This document shows positions 10,526-18,760 of a stretch of 64,000 bases of DNA, in pieces. The stretch is from Candidatus Centipeda massiliensis (GTDB taxonomy: Bacteria > Bacillota > Negativicutes > Selenomonadales > Selenomonadaceae), in assembly GCF_900290285.1 (NCBI RefSeq), contig NZ_LT985754.1, forward strand, positions 1,087,081-1,151,080, written 5' to 3'. Every line of letters begins with the position of its first letter. The first letter of the stretch is position 1. The notes below the pieces were generated by a model. That model saw only the letters and a program-made list of their open reading frames with translations. It ran no database searches and was not told the DNA's origin. A program made the translations under genes and the position numbers.

Positions 10526-11352
10526 GAACGGAACTTCTCGAACTCCTCGCACCGAGCACGGAGCCTCTGTGCCTTCTCGTCGTCGACGGATCGGAGCATC
10601 TTGCGCGTCTGCGTGAGTTGTATCCGAACGCAGAGATTCATGCCATTACGCCCTATCCGGAGATTGCGGAGAACGAGGCACTTGCGGCGCTCGATGTGCA
10701 CTGGCACATCCTTGATTGGCGGCGCGATCCGCTCCCCTTTGCCGAGGAAATGTTTGACCGCATCATTTCGGAGTTCGCCATCGAATATGCCTACGAGCCG
10801 TATGATACGCTCATGGTGCTGAATCGCGCGCTCAAGGAGACGGGCACGCTCTACACCTGCTATGCGAATGTGCGCTATCATCGTGTGCTCATGGGACTGC
10901 GTGACGGAGAGTTCCGCGTGCGCGGCGACCGCCATCTCTATGCCAAGCCTGAGGTTGTGCGCCTCCTCAACGATACGCTCTACAAGGAGATTCACTTTTA
11001 TGCGGGGGAGCGCGATGATGATCCTGCCGCAGCGGATGCGTGGACAGAGGAGGGCTTCGCGAATTTCAGCGATGATCTTGCCACGCGTATATGGCTTGTC
11101 CGTGCAGAGCGGAGTACGGCGGCAGCAGCGAACCTCAAGCTGTTTTTTTCGCAGGAAACGCGCTGCAGGATTGCGCGCCTGCTGCATCGCATTGAGTACG
11201 ATATTGCGGCGGAGGGAGCCGCTGCGGAACTGCGCGAACTCTGTGTGCGCGAGGGCATCTTTCGCGACTATCTTGCAGATTTTATCACAGAGGTCTGTGT
11301 GCACGAAGCGAAGGTTCGGGCGGTTCTTCGTGAACTGCTTGCAGTTTTATAA
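10522..11352 (+). CDS. Methyltransferase-like protein coupled to the OGT-like gene
   Basis: The product of about 276 residues has the alternating beta/alpha pattern of a class I SAM-dependent methyltransferase in its first half: LCLLVVDGS in place of the glycine-rich loop, LDWRRDPLPF, FDRIISEFAIEY. The usual GxGxG is absent, so SAM binding is uncertain and it may be a non-catalytic relative. The second half, from about residue 140, is helical and unrecognised. I place the start at TTG 10522, which overlaps the previous stop and has GGGGA at 10508-10512; an in-frame GTG at 10495 is the alternative. The coupling suggests a partner role in protein modification. The stop codon forms part of the target duplication of a MITE-like insertion. 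Confidence 0.6.
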   Translation: MRTELLELLAPSTEPLCLLVVDGSEHLARLRELYPNAEIHAITPYPEIAENEALAALDVHWHILDWRRDPLPFAEEMFDRIISEFAIEYAYEPYDTLMVLNRALKETGTLYTCYANVRYHRVLMGLRDGEFRVRGDRHLYAKPEVVRLLNDTLYKEIHFYAGERDDDPAAADAWTEEGFANFSDDLATRIWLVRAERSTAAAANLKLFFSQETRCRIARLLHRIEYDIAAEGAAAELRELCVREGIFRDYLADFITEVCVHEAKVRAVLRELLAVL

Positions 11353-11353
11353 G

Positions 11354-11514
11354 GGAAGCACTGATAAATTCAGCCACGCCATCTTGACGCATCTTTTTTG
11401 CCCGTACTGTGTCGGCAAATCCTCCACATAGCCCTGCTATGCGTCCGGTTTGCCTCCTTGTTCGGACGAAAAAATCTACGTCAATCTGACGGACTTCATT
11501 TTATCAGCGATTCC
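11354..11514 (-). mobile_element. MITE-like repeat copy A (161 bp)
   Basis: The ends are GGAAGCACTGATAAA and TTTATCAGCGATTCC, an imperfect inverted repeat of 15 bases. The element is flanked by TAAG at 11350-11353 and again at 11515-11518, a likely 4-bp target duplication. The left TAAG contains the stop codon of the preceding gene. The inside is shared, inverted, with copies C and D (for example the CGTCCGGTTTGCCTCC stretch). Confidence 0.85.
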
Positions 11515-11542
11515 TAAGAGTAAACCACAACTGAATATCCGG

Positions 11543-11604
11543 TTGACGAAATAAAAAACCTGCCTTATAATAGACACGATAAATAATATCTATTACGAGG
11601 CAGG
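11543..11604 (+). promoter_or_regulatory. bioB promoter with overlapping palindromic operator candidate
   Basis: TTGACG (11543-11548) and TATAAT (11566-11571) are 17 bases apart, a strong promoter. A long imperfect inverted repeat overlaps the -10 box: CCTGCCTTATAATAGA (11559-11574) against TCTATTACGAGGCAGG (11589-11604), 14 of 16 positions paired, with a 14-base spacer. Its position fits a repressor operator for bioB. It does not match the classical BirA operator consensus, so the regulator is open. Confidence 0.7.
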
Positions 11605-11612
11605 GATTTTTT

Positions 11613-12623
11613 ATGCGCGAACATGGTATTGCTGAACTCACGAAGAAGATCATCGCGGGCTATCGTGTCACACCGACGGACGACCGCTCCGTCTTTATGA
11701 ATACGCCGATTAAGGAACTGGGCGAGGCGGCATACCGACTACAAAAGCATTTCTGCGACAATCACATCGACCTGTGCACGATCGTCAACGGACGCAGCGG
11801 GCGCTGCGGTGAGGACTGCAAATACTGCGCACAGGCAGGCCGGCACAAGACGGGCGTCGACATTTACAAATTCCTGCCGCAGGAGGAAATCATCGCGCAC
11901 GCAAAGGCAAATCAGGACGCAGGCGCGAACCGCTTCTCCATTGTCACATCGGGTGGTGCTCTCTGCGGGGAGGAGTTCGAGAAGGCGCTTGACACCTACA
12001 AGGAAATGCGGCGCACGCTCTCCATTGACCTCTGTGCTTCGCATGGGCTTCTTACACGCAGCCAATTCCGCCGTCTGCGCGAGGCGGGAGTGACGAGCTA
12101 TCATCACAATATCGAAACATCAGAGCGTTACTTCCCCGCGATCTGCACGACGCACAGCTACGCTGACCGTATCCGTACGATCAAGGCGGCACAGGCAGAG
12201 GGGCTCTGCGTCTGCTCCGGCGGAATCATCGGCATGGGGGAGACGTGGGAGGATCGCTTTGACATGGCATTTGCGCTCCAAGAACTTGGCATCGAGTCCA
12301 TCCCGCTCAACTCGCTGATGGCGATTCCCGGCACGCCGCTGGAACATCTTGCACCACTCTCGGGCGAGGACATCCTGCGCACCATTGCGATTTTCCGCTT
12401 CATCAATCCGACGGCGAACATCCGTCTCGGCGCGGGGCGGAAGCTGCTGCCGGAGAACGGTGCGACGGCGTTTCGCGCGGGTGCATCCGCATCCATCACG
12501 GGCAATATGCTCACGACATCGGGCACAACCATTGCAGAGGACATGGAACTGCTGCGGGAGATGGGCTTTACGAACCGCAACGAGGACTGCAGTGTGTCGA
12601 CGGGTACGTGCGGCGCACATTGA
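11613..12623 (+). CDS. bioB: BioB, biotin synthase
   Basis: BioB is the radical-SAM enzyme that inserts sulfur into dethiobiotin, the last step of biotin synthesis. The 336-residue protein has the radical-SAM cysteine motif CGEDCKYC near residue 70 and the BioB-specific stretches ASHGLL, YHHNIET, CSGGIIGMGE and IPLNSL. Start ATG 11613 follows the GAGGCAGGG ribosome site. The gene is alone: no other bio genes are nearby, and a strong terminator follows. Its promoter carries a large palindrome that probably ties expression to biotin status. Confidence 0.96.
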   Translation: MREHGIAELTKKIIAGYRVTPTDDRSVFMNTPIKELGEAAYRLQKHFCDNHIDLCTIVNGRSGRCGEDCKYCAQAGRHKTGVDIYKFLPQEEIIAHAKANQDAGANRFSIVTSGGALCGEEFEKALDTYKEMRRTLSIDLCASHGLLTRSQFRRLREAGVTSYHHNIETSERYFPAICTTHSYADRIRTIKAAQAEGLCVCSGGIIGMGETWEDRFDMAFALQELGIESIPLNSLMAIPGTPLEHLAPLSGEDILRTIAIFRFINPTANIRLGAGRKLLPENGATAFRAGASASITGNMLTTSGTTIAEDMELLREMGFTNRNEDCSVSTGTCGAH

Positions 12624-12649
12624 TCTTGATTCCTTCAATATTTACATAT

Positions 12650-12688
12650 AAAATTAGGGACGCTGCATTTAGCAGCGTCCCTAATTTT
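12650..12688. terminator. Bidirectional terminator between bioB and the Crp/Fnr gene
   Basis: AAATTAGGGACGCTGC pairs with GCAGCGTCCCTAATTT around a short loop, with A-rich and T-rich flanks on both sides. It can serve both convergent genes; it overlaps the stop codon of the minus-strand gene. Confidence 0.9.
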
Positions 12689-13382
12689 ATAGATATTCTT
12701 CAAAGCGTTCCATATCGACAATCCGTATGCTGCGCCCCGTCGCCTCGATGATGCCCTCGCGCTGCATTGCACTCAGCTCGCGCGAGAGGGAGGGGCGGCT
12801 GACAGCGAGATAGGCGGCGATGAACTCACGGCTTACCGTGAGCGTCACACGTCCCTTTTCATCGATGTGGGGGAACAGATAGCGCACAATCTTTTCGCGC
12901 AGCGTGCCACTTGCGAGAATCTTGAGTTTTGTGTGCATTCCGTATGCCTTGCCCGCAAAGATCTTCATGAGGTTGCGCTGAACAATCAGCGCGGAGCGGC
13001 GCGGCGTTTCACCGACATCCAGCGTGAAGAGGTGGCTTGAGACTTCGAGCAGCTTCACCTGGGTCACGGCGCGGACATACATATCGTATGGACGTTTGAG
13101 CACCTCGTAGACCTCACCGAACATATCACCCGGGCGGTCGATCTCCGAAATGAAAATCTGCCGCCCCGAATACGTATCCTTGAGAATATGCACCTCGCCT
13201 TCGAGCAGAATGTAGAGCGAGTGAGGCAGATCGCCGTCGTGAAAGATGAGTGCACCCTTCGGATAGGTGCGCAGTACCACGTCGCTTGAGGCGAGCAGTT
13301 CCGCAATATCATCCTCGTTCATGCCCTGTGCAAGAGAGGTTTTGACGAGAATTTGGGCGGCGCTTTCGTTTTCGTTTGTCAT
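12687..13382 (-). CDS. Crp/Fnr-family transcription regulator
   Basis: The 231-residue protein has an N-terminal cyclic-nucleotide-type beta-roll (LIFHDGDLPHSLYILLEGEV, residues about 45-65), a dimer helix, and a C-terminal winged helix-turn-helix with a recognition helix SRPSLSRELSAM. It has no N-terminal cysteine cluster of the FNR type, so it is not an oxygen sensor of that kind; the ligand is unknown. Start 13382 is chosen because AGGAG precedes it at about 9 bases. It lies downstream of two tRNA genes but behind a terminator. No target sites were assigned. Confidence 0.9.
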   Translation of the reverse strand: MTNENESAAQILVKTSLAQGMNEDDIAELLASSDVVLRTYPKGALIFHDGDLPHSLYILLEGEVHILKDTYSGRQIFISEIDRPGDMFGEVYEVLKRPYDMYVRAVTQVKLLEVSSHLFTLDVGETPRRSALIVQRNLMKIFAGKAYGMHTKLKILASGTLREKIVRYLFPHIDEKGRVTLTVSREFIAAYLAVSRPSLSRELSAMQREGIIEATGRSIRIVDMERFEEYL

Positions 13383-13405
13383 GATGCACAACTCCTGCAT
13401 ATACG

Positions 13406-13427
13406 AAAAAACCGTCCCTCGGGACGG
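13406..13427 (-). terminator. Terminator after tRNA-Val(CAC)
   Basis: On the minus strand CCGTCCC and GGGACGG pair around GA and are followed by TTTTTT. It ends the second tRNA transcript just before the regulator gene. Confidence 0.88.
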
Positions 13428-13442
13428 CATTATATACGTAGA

Positions 13443-13518
13443 TGGTGCTCACTGAGGGATTCGAACCCCCGACCCCCTCCATGTGACGGAGATGCTCTAC
13501 CAACTGAGCTAAGTGAGC
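13443..13518 (-). tRNA. tRNA-Val, anticodon CAC
   Basis: The minus strand folds as a complete 76-nt tRNA: acceptor GCTCACT/AGTGAGC, D arm GCTC/GAGC, anticodon stem TCTCC/GGAGG with loop GTCACAT, T arm with TTCGAAT, discriminator A and an encoded CCA. Loop positions 34-36 read CAC, for the valine codon GTG. Confidence 0.92.
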
Positions 13519-13523
13519 CTAAG

Positions 13524-13546
13524 AAAAAATCCGCATCACTGCGGAT
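13524..13546 (-). terminator. Terminator between the two tRNA-Val genes
   Basis: On the minus strand ATCCGCA and TGCGGAT pair around GTGA and are followed by a T run. Read-through must feed the second tRNA, or processing occurs, because no separate promoter was seen in the 40 bases between them. Confidence 0.75.
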
Positions 13547-13557
13547 GGAAAATCAAA

Positions 13558-13634
13558 TGGTGGGGTTAACAAGATTCGAACTTGTGACCTCCTCGATGTC
13601 AACGAGACACTCTAACCAACTGAGCTATAACCCC
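13558..13634 (-). tRNA. tRNA-Val, anticodon GAC
   Basis: The 77-nt minus-strand sequence folds as a tRNA: acceptor GGGGTTA/TAACCCC, D arm GCTCAGTTGGTTAGAGT, anticodon stem TCTCG/CGAGG with loop TTGACAT, T arm with TTCGAAT, discriminator A and an encoded CCA. The anticodon is GAC, reading GTC and GTT. Confidence 0.94.
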
Positions 13635-13669
13635 ATTTGTTTGCCGCTCATGTCCAAACGACAAGACGT

Positions 13670-13698
13670 ATTATAGCAAGGAAGATCAATCCTGTCAA
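13670..13698 (-). promoter_or_regulatory. Promoter of the tRNA-Val pair
   Basis: On the minus strand a consensus TTGACA (13698-13693) and TATAAT (13675-13670) are exactly 17 bases apart, about 36 bases before the tRNA-Val(GAC) gene. Confidence 0.88.
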
Positions 13699-13744
13699 GG
13701 GAATTTTTTTGCAACAGGAAATACTATATGGTATCGTATTTATA

Positions 13745-13836
13745 GGGATCGCAGATAAAATGAAGTCCGTCAGATTGGTGTAGATTTTCTGTCCTGTCAA
13801 GGAGACGAACCGGGCGCTGAATTTATCAGTGCTTCG
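13745..13836 (+). mobile_element. MITE-like repeat copy B (92 bp, internally deleted)
   Basis: It begins GGGATCGCAGATAAA and ends TTTATCAGTGCTTCG, the family's terminal repeats with a few changes. TATA flanks it on both sides (13741-13744 and 13837-13840). The inside matches copies C and D up to GACGAACCGGG and then jumps to the right end, so the middle has been lost. Confidence 0.78.
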
Positions 13837-13846
13837 TATAATAGGC

Positions 13847-13875
13847 TTGACAGAATGTTTATGTTATGATAATCT
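13847..13875 (+). promoter_or_regulatory. Promoter of the cobalamin-riboswitch operon
   Basis: TTGACA (13847-13852) is followed after 17 bases by TAATCT (13870-13875), about 40 bases before the riboswitch. It starts only 10 bases after MITE copy B. Confidence 0.65.
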
Positions 13876-13916
13876 GCTAAAAATTATTAACAATAGAATC
13901 ATAATTGAATACTTAG

Positions 13917-14067
13917 CCGATCGGGTGCGCGTTGCGCTCAATAGAGAAGCAGGTGCAAAACCTGCGCTGTCCCGCAGCTGTAATGTGGAGTCAACCTCAA
14001 TACGTCACTGGGAAACTGGGAAGGCGAGGGAGACGAGGAAGCAGAGCCAGAAGAACTGCCCGATTGG
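13917..14067 (+). promoter_or_regulatory. Cobalamin riboswitch
   Basis: The conserved aptamer elements appear in order: AGAAGCAGGTGCAAAACCTG, GCTGTCCCGCAGCTGTAA (the B12-box region), CACTGGGAAACTGGGAAGGC and GAGCCAGAAGAACTGCC. GATCGGG at the start pairs with CCCGATT at the end to close the aptamer. It precedes a receptor and ABC-transporter gene set and should switch it off when cobalamin is plentiful. Confidence 0.95.
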
Positions 14068-14126
14068 AACGCTGTATCGTCCCTGCGAGAGACAGGAAGG
14101 CACGATTATTTTTATGTGTTTCGTAT

Positions 14127-14157
14127 GCCTTTTTGCCGGAGAGCAAGAAGGCTTTTT
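14127..14157 (+). terminator. Expression-platform terminator of the cobalamin riboswitch
   Basis: GCCTTTTTGC pairs with GCAAGAAGGC (one G-U) around CGGAGA, followed by TTTTT. It lies 60 bases after the aptamer and 167 bases before the receptor gene. A further hairpin, ATACGGG/CCCGTAT at about 14233-14259, lies between it and the gene and could be an alternative structure or hide the start. Confidence 0.75.
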
Positions 14158-14323
14158 GTTTGCTTCTTACGGTGTGCTTTTCTTGTACTCTATTTGACGA
14201 TGCATCAATCCTATTGACATTTTGGAAACGAAATGTGAATACGGGAATAACGCCCGTATTTGAACATTGTTTTCTATGATGTACCGCCGTATCAAATGTT
14301 TTTTGTCAAAGGAGAGTAAGCAC

Positions 14324-16621
14324 ATGCAAAAGAAGCTGCGAAGGGGTACTGTACTCGGGATCTTAATGTCGACGATGCTGACGGGAGGCACAGATGTTTA
14401 TGCTCAGGATGCTGAGTCGACTGTGCCCGGCGAGGAAACAGTCAAGACGACATATGTGACGCAGGATATTGATGTCGAAGGAAAGATGAAAGATCCTTTC
14501 GGCAATGTGATGACGGAACAGTCCTACTATCGCACGGGCGGCGATGTGAACGTCATTGACCGTGATACGCTTGAAAAGCGGCATTACGATCAGCTCAGCG
14601 ATGCGCTGCGGCAAGTGCCGGGGGTACAGATCAAGACGCCGGGGTATCGCGGGGGTGAGTATGGGTATACGCAGACACACAACATTGTGACAATCAATGG
14701 CGATGATCGAGTTGTTGTGCTCGTGGATGGGCGCCGTATGGATAACTCTGTGGGCAACGTTGTCTCCGGACGTTCAACGAGCGGCTCGAAGGCAGTCACG
14801 GACATCAATCAGGTCACAAATATTGATAATATCGAAAAAATAGAAGTCATCAAAGGACCCGGTGCGTCATTTTACGGATCGGATGCCACTGGCGGCGTTA
14901 TCAATATCATTACACGCAAGGGAACGGATAAATCCTATGGGTCGCTTGATCTGTCAACCGGTTCATGGAATCGGCACAATTATAAATTGAACTATGCGGG
15001 GAGCACAGATCAGGGGAAACTGAAATATTTCTTTACACTTGCGCGTGAAATGGGTGGAGATGCCAAATATAAGGATGGACTGAGCGGCAATACCTATACC
15101 TATGTGAATACGGGCTACAAAGAGGAAACGTTCAATCTCCGTGTGGACTATGATTTCGACCCCACACATTCATTGCAGGCGGCGTTCAATCATATGCAGA
15201 GTGATGCAGACTATCCGCTTACGGCACCCGATCACAAGTACTTTAATCAAGCTGATTGGGATCGGATTAAGACTGATTATTCCGTACATAAAAAATATGG
15301 TGATCCAAAAAATCCAGGTTATCGCACACTATGGTATATGTGGGCGGTGACGGGCGCCTATAACGCCTACAACAAGAACAATCTCGATCTGACCTATACG
15401 TTCCATCGAGATAACGGCATGGAGAGTTTTGTTCGGTACTACGAACAGCATGAACGCTATTGGGGGTCGTTTGGAGGAGGGAGTCGACAAGATTCGCCCG
15501 TACCGGATACGCCCGAATGGTTTGAATGGGGGAAAGCGAATTATCGCAGCCGAGACCATCGCTCATGGTATCACCATCTGGAAAATAAAGGGATTCAGTT
15601 CCAACTGGGTAAATCCTATGGGAAACATGATGTTCTCACTTCGTGGACCTATGATAATTCGAAATACTATAATACAAAAGTAAGTACAGGAAAAAACACG
15701 AGTGTTAAACGAGATTCTATCCTTGGCTACATTCAGGATAAAATTCTGCTTTCGGATAAGTGGGAACTGACGCCGTCCCTTCGCTTCGCGCATTATAGCG
15801 ATACCAACCATATCTCGCAGGATGGCGTTCACAGTATTGGCGGCGCATCGTCCAATACCATTACGCCATCGCTCAATACACAGTATCGATTTGATAAAGA
15901 TACGAGTGCATATTTCGGGTACAGCCGGGTACGCAGACCACTCAAACCAAGCGATTATACTGCGGTGAACGATTCAGATCCTGCAAATTTGCAGGATGAA
16001 AAGGGGGATGTGTGGACGATCGGTGTTCGGCATGATTTTTCGCCAAACACGACAGCCTCTGTCCATTACGCCTATACACGTATGAGTAACGCGGTTGTTC
16101 GATACAGCATCTGGGATGGAGCGGTGAGTGACTTCAAGCTCAAGTATGTCAACGCCAAGGAAGTCAAGAAATCGATCAACCTTTCTTTGCAACATCAATT
16201 TAATCCGCATTTGTCGATTACGGCAGGTTATTCGCATGATTTCGATAAGTTTTCGGCAAAGGATGGAATGACCTTCGATCCTGAACTGAAATGGGCAGAT
16301 GGCAATGTTAATTCCGTTATCAATAAGTTGCGTCCTGCTAATACCTATACAGCGGATCTTGTGTATGAGAACGGAAAGCTGTATACGGCATTGACGGGGA
16401 CTTGGTATACGGGCTGCAATACAATGGCGTATACCAGCAAGCGTGCGCTTGTTCTCGATTTCAACATCAACTACGCGCTTCAAAAGGATTTAACCCTGTA
16501 TGCCTCCGTTGTGAATTTGACCAACCAGGCGTATGAGACGGTTTATACCAGCTATCTTGGGAAGGGGAGCTGGCCTCAGTTAGGCAGACATTTTCTGATT
16601 GGTATGAAATATAAATTCTAA
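14324..16621 (+). CDS. btuB: TonB-dependent outer-membrane receptor, probable corrinoid receptor
   Basis: The 765-residue protein has a signal peptide (MQKKLRRGTVLG to about residue 28), a plug domain with RQVPGVQIKTPG, VVVLVDGRRMDN, IEKIEVIKGPGASFYGSDA and GGVINIITRKG, and a 22-strand-type barrel ending in FLIGMKYKF. The ATG at 14324 is used because AAAGGAG precedes it; upstream in-frame ATGs lie in the leader. The cobalamin riboswitch upstream points to a corrinoid substrate; the protein sequence alone shows only a TonB receptor. A periplasmic-binding protein, permease and ATPase follow in order. The TonB-ExbBD energiser is not in this window. Confidence 0.85.
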   Translation: MQKKLRRGTVLGILMSTMLTGGTDVYAQDAESTVPGEETVKTTYVTQDIDVEGKMKDPFGNVMTEQSYYRTGGDVNVIDRDTLEKRHYDQLSDALRQVPGVQIKTPGYRGGEYGYTQTHNIVTINGDDRVVVLVDGRRMDNSVGNVVSGRSTSGSKAVTDINQVTNIDNIEKIEVIKGPGASFYGSDATGGVINIITRKGTDKSYGSLDLSTGSWNRHNYKLNYAGSTDQGKLKYFFTLAREMGGDAKYKDGLSGNTYTYVNTGYKEETFNLRVDYDFDPTHSLQAAFNHMQSDADYPLTAPDHKYFNQADWDRIKTDYSVHKKYGDPKNPGYRTLWYMWAVTGAYNAYNKNNLDLTYTFHRDNGMESFVRYYEQHERYWGSFGGGSRQDSPVPDTPEWFEWGKANYRSRDHRSWYHHLENKGIQFQLGKSYGKHDVLTSWTYDNSKYYNTKVSTGKNTSVKRDSILGYIQDKILLSDKWELTPSLRFAHYSDTNHISQDGVHSIGGASSNTITPSLNTQYRFDKDTSAYFGYSRVRRPLKPSDYTAVNDSDPANLQDEKGDVWTIGVRHDFSPNTTASVHYAYTRMSNAVVRYSIWDGAVSDFKLKYVNAKEVKKSINLSLQHQFNPHLSITAGYSHDFDKFSAKDGMTFDPELKWADGNVNSVINKLRPANTYTADLVYENGKLYTALTGTWYTGCNTMAYTSKRALVLDFNINYALQKDLTLYASVVNLTNQAYETVYTSYLGKGSWPQLGRHFLIGMKYKF

Positions 16622-16687
16622 GGATATGGGGCGGCAAGTGTGTCATTTTGACAGCTTGCTGTCCATTTCTATAAGAAAGTTGGAGCT

Positions 16688-17692
16688 ATGAAAAAATCTC
16701 TCATCTTATTGCTGGTAATTGTCGGACTGTCCATTTTTTTTGCGGAAAGAAATGGAGAGAACTTTGAAGTGAAACTGCCATCAGAAGACATGGTTGAGAA
16801 AGCCCCTTCATATGAAACTGTGGAGATTGAGACGTTTGACTCGTCGAAGAACCCCATATGGATTCAGTTTGACAAAGTACCGATACGGGGGATTGTATAT
16901 GGAGGAAATACAATAGAGACACTCATGGTATTTGGTCAGGGTGACAAGATTCTCAGCGCGTCATTGAGTACATCCGATGAGGCATATGCGCGGATGAGGG
17001 AGAAATACCCTGAAGAACTGAAAAAAATACGACATATCTCCCAGCAGGAGATTAGCAGAGAGCAGACGATTGCCTATCAGCCGGATTTTATTCTGGGATG
17101 GAAGTCGACATTTTCTCCGAGGCGATACGGCAGCACGGATTGGTGGCAGGAGCGCGGCGTGAATACATATATTGTTGCCACATCAAACCATGTGGTGCCG
17201 CATGGAACGATCGAAGACGAGTGCCAATTCCTGGATGACATGGGGCGAATATTTGATGTTAGAGAGAAATCAGAGGCTTTGATCAATGAAATTCACGCAG
17301 AGATGGAGCTTACAGAGAAGAGTATTGTGGGGGAAAAACTACAAGAGGTCATGGTCGTTGAAGTGAGTAAAACGGGAATTATGAACTATGATGATGGTTG
17401 GATCGTGGGGGATATGGTGCGGCGTCTGGGTGGAAATATGCCCGTCAAGAGTCGCTCTGTGGGGGCTGAGGACTTGCTGGCACAGGATCCGGACATTATT
17501 TTTGTCGTTTACTTTAATTCACGGCATCGCGAGGAGTCGGAGCTTTTCTTTCAAAATGTCCGCTTTAACTCATTGAAAGCCTCGCGCAATAATCGAATCT
17601 ATATGCTGCCGTTCCGGTATATGTATACGCCGGCAGTGCATACAATAGATGGGATTCGAGCGATCAAAAGGGGGCTGTATCCGGAATTATGA
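16688..17692 (+). CDS. btuF: ABC-transporter substrate-binding protein, probable corrinoid binder
   Basis: The 334-residue protein has an N-terminal membrane segment (KKSLILLLVIVGLSIFF) and two lobes of the PeriBP_2 type found in BtuF and iron-complex binders (FGQGDKILSAS, AYQPDFILGWKS, DLLAQDPDIIFVVYF). There is no lipobox cysteine, so it is either cut as a secreted protein or stays tethered by the N-terminal helix. It follows the receptor by 66 bases and overlaps the permease gene by 4 bases. Corrinoid specificity is inferred from the riboswitch. Confidence 0.82.
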   Translation: MKKSLILLLVIVGLSIFFAERNGENFEVKLPSEDMVEKAPSYETVEIETFDSSKNPIWIQFDKVPIRGIVYGGNTIETLMVFGQGDKILSASLSTSDEAYARMREKYPEELKKIRHISQQEISREQTIAYQPDFILGWKSTFSPRRYGSTDWWQERGVNTYIVATSNHVVPHGTIEDECQFLDDMGRIFDVREKSEALINEIHAEMELTEKSIVGEKLQEVMVVEVSKTGIMNYDDGWIVGDMVRRLGGNMPVKSRSVGAEDLLAQDPDIIFVVYFNSRHREESELFFQNVRFNSLKASRNNRIYMLPFRYMYTPAVHTIDGIRAIKRGLYPEL

Positions 17693-18741
17693 ACCGTACA
17701 AATTGGCAGCAAGCAATCATTCTGACTCAGTTGTTCATCATTCTGTTTATCAGTATGGCAGGGGCATTGACGTTCGGAACCGTATCCCTGTCCGTCGGCG
17801 ATATCATATCTGCGATTTATGATTCCCTGCGAAGCGGCATCCCCATTGATGCGCCGGGGCAGGGGGCACTCCATGATATTGTCTGGCTGCTGCGGATGCC
17901 TCGCATCCTCATGGCTGCGTGTATCGGAGCGGGGCTTGCGACCTGCGGCGTCATTATGCAGGCGATCGTGAAAAATCCGCTTGCCGACCCCTATATCCTT
18001 GGCGTTTCCTCCGGTGCTTCTCTAGGAGCAACGGCAGCAATCCTCCTCGGTGTCGGGGTTTCTCTTGGAGAAAACTTTGTCGGGATCGCTGCATTTGTTG
18101 GAGCCTTTGCGATATCTCTCGCGATTGTGTTCATTGCAAATATGGGCGGGCGTGCCAATGCAGTGAAACTTCTGCTTGCAGGCATGGCACTGAGTGCGGT
18201 ATGCAGCGCATTTTCCAGCTTTATTGTCTACTTTGCCAACGATAAGGACGGCATCCAATCCATCACCTATTGGTTGATGGGGAGTATGGCGGGGGCAAGC
18301 TGGTCGACCCTGCAGGTGATGATCCCGCTGAGCATCGCAGTGCCGTTGTTCTTCTATACACAGACAAAGATATTGAATCTGATGCTGTTGGGTGATGATA
18401 CGGCAGTGACCCTTGGGGTGGATTTGCACCTGTATCGTCAGGGGTATTTGCTCGTGAGCGCACTTATGGTAGGATTTGCCGTTTATGCAGCCGGTATGAT
18501 CGGCTTTGTAGGGCTTATCGTCCCCCATGTGAGCCGTATGCTGGTCGGAGCGGATCATAGAAAGCTGCTGCCGATTGCCGCACTTTCCGGCGCAATATTT
18601 CTCGTCTGGGCGGATGTGCTCTGCCGCATCATCATTCCGCAGACAGAACTCCCCATCGGCATTCTGGTTTCAATGATCGGTGCACCCTGCTTTATCTATC
18701 TGATGATAAAGAAAACATACGGTTTTGGCAGCGGTGCATAG
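17689..18741 (+). CDS. btuC: FecCD/BtuC-type ABC permease
   Basis: The 350-residue protein is a ten-helix permease of the BtuC/FecCD family, with LRMPRILMAACIGAGLATCG, NPLADPYILGVSSGASLGA and the coupling region GFVGLIVPHVSRMLVG. It moves the bound corrinoid complex across the inner membrane together with the ATPase encoded next. Its ATG overlaps the stop of the binding-protein gene (ATGA), so translation is coupled. Confidence 0.9.
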   Translation: MNRTNWQQAIILTQLFIILFISMAGALTFGTVSLSVGDIISAIYDSLRSGIPIDAPGQGALHDIVWLLRMPRILMAACIGAGLATCGVIMQAIVKNPLADPYILGVSSGASLGATAAILLGVGVSLGENFVGIAAFVGAFAISLAIVFIANMGGRANAVKLLLAGMALSAVCSAFSSFIVYFANDKDGIQSITYWLMGSMAGASWSTLQVMIPLSIAVPLFFYTQTKILNLMLLGDDTAVTLGVDLHLYRQGYLLVSALMVGFAVYAAGMIGFVGLIVPHVSRMLVGADHRKLLPIAALSGAIFLVWADVLCRIIIPQTELPIGILVSMIGAPCFIYLMIKKTYGFGSGA

Positions 18742-18760
18742 GCGGCAACAGGAGCATATT

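Noticed and set aside
11354-11514. Small RNA gene or riboswitch in the 3' region before bioB
   Set aside because: The sequence recurs in five other places with inverted ends and target duplications, so it is a mobile repeat.
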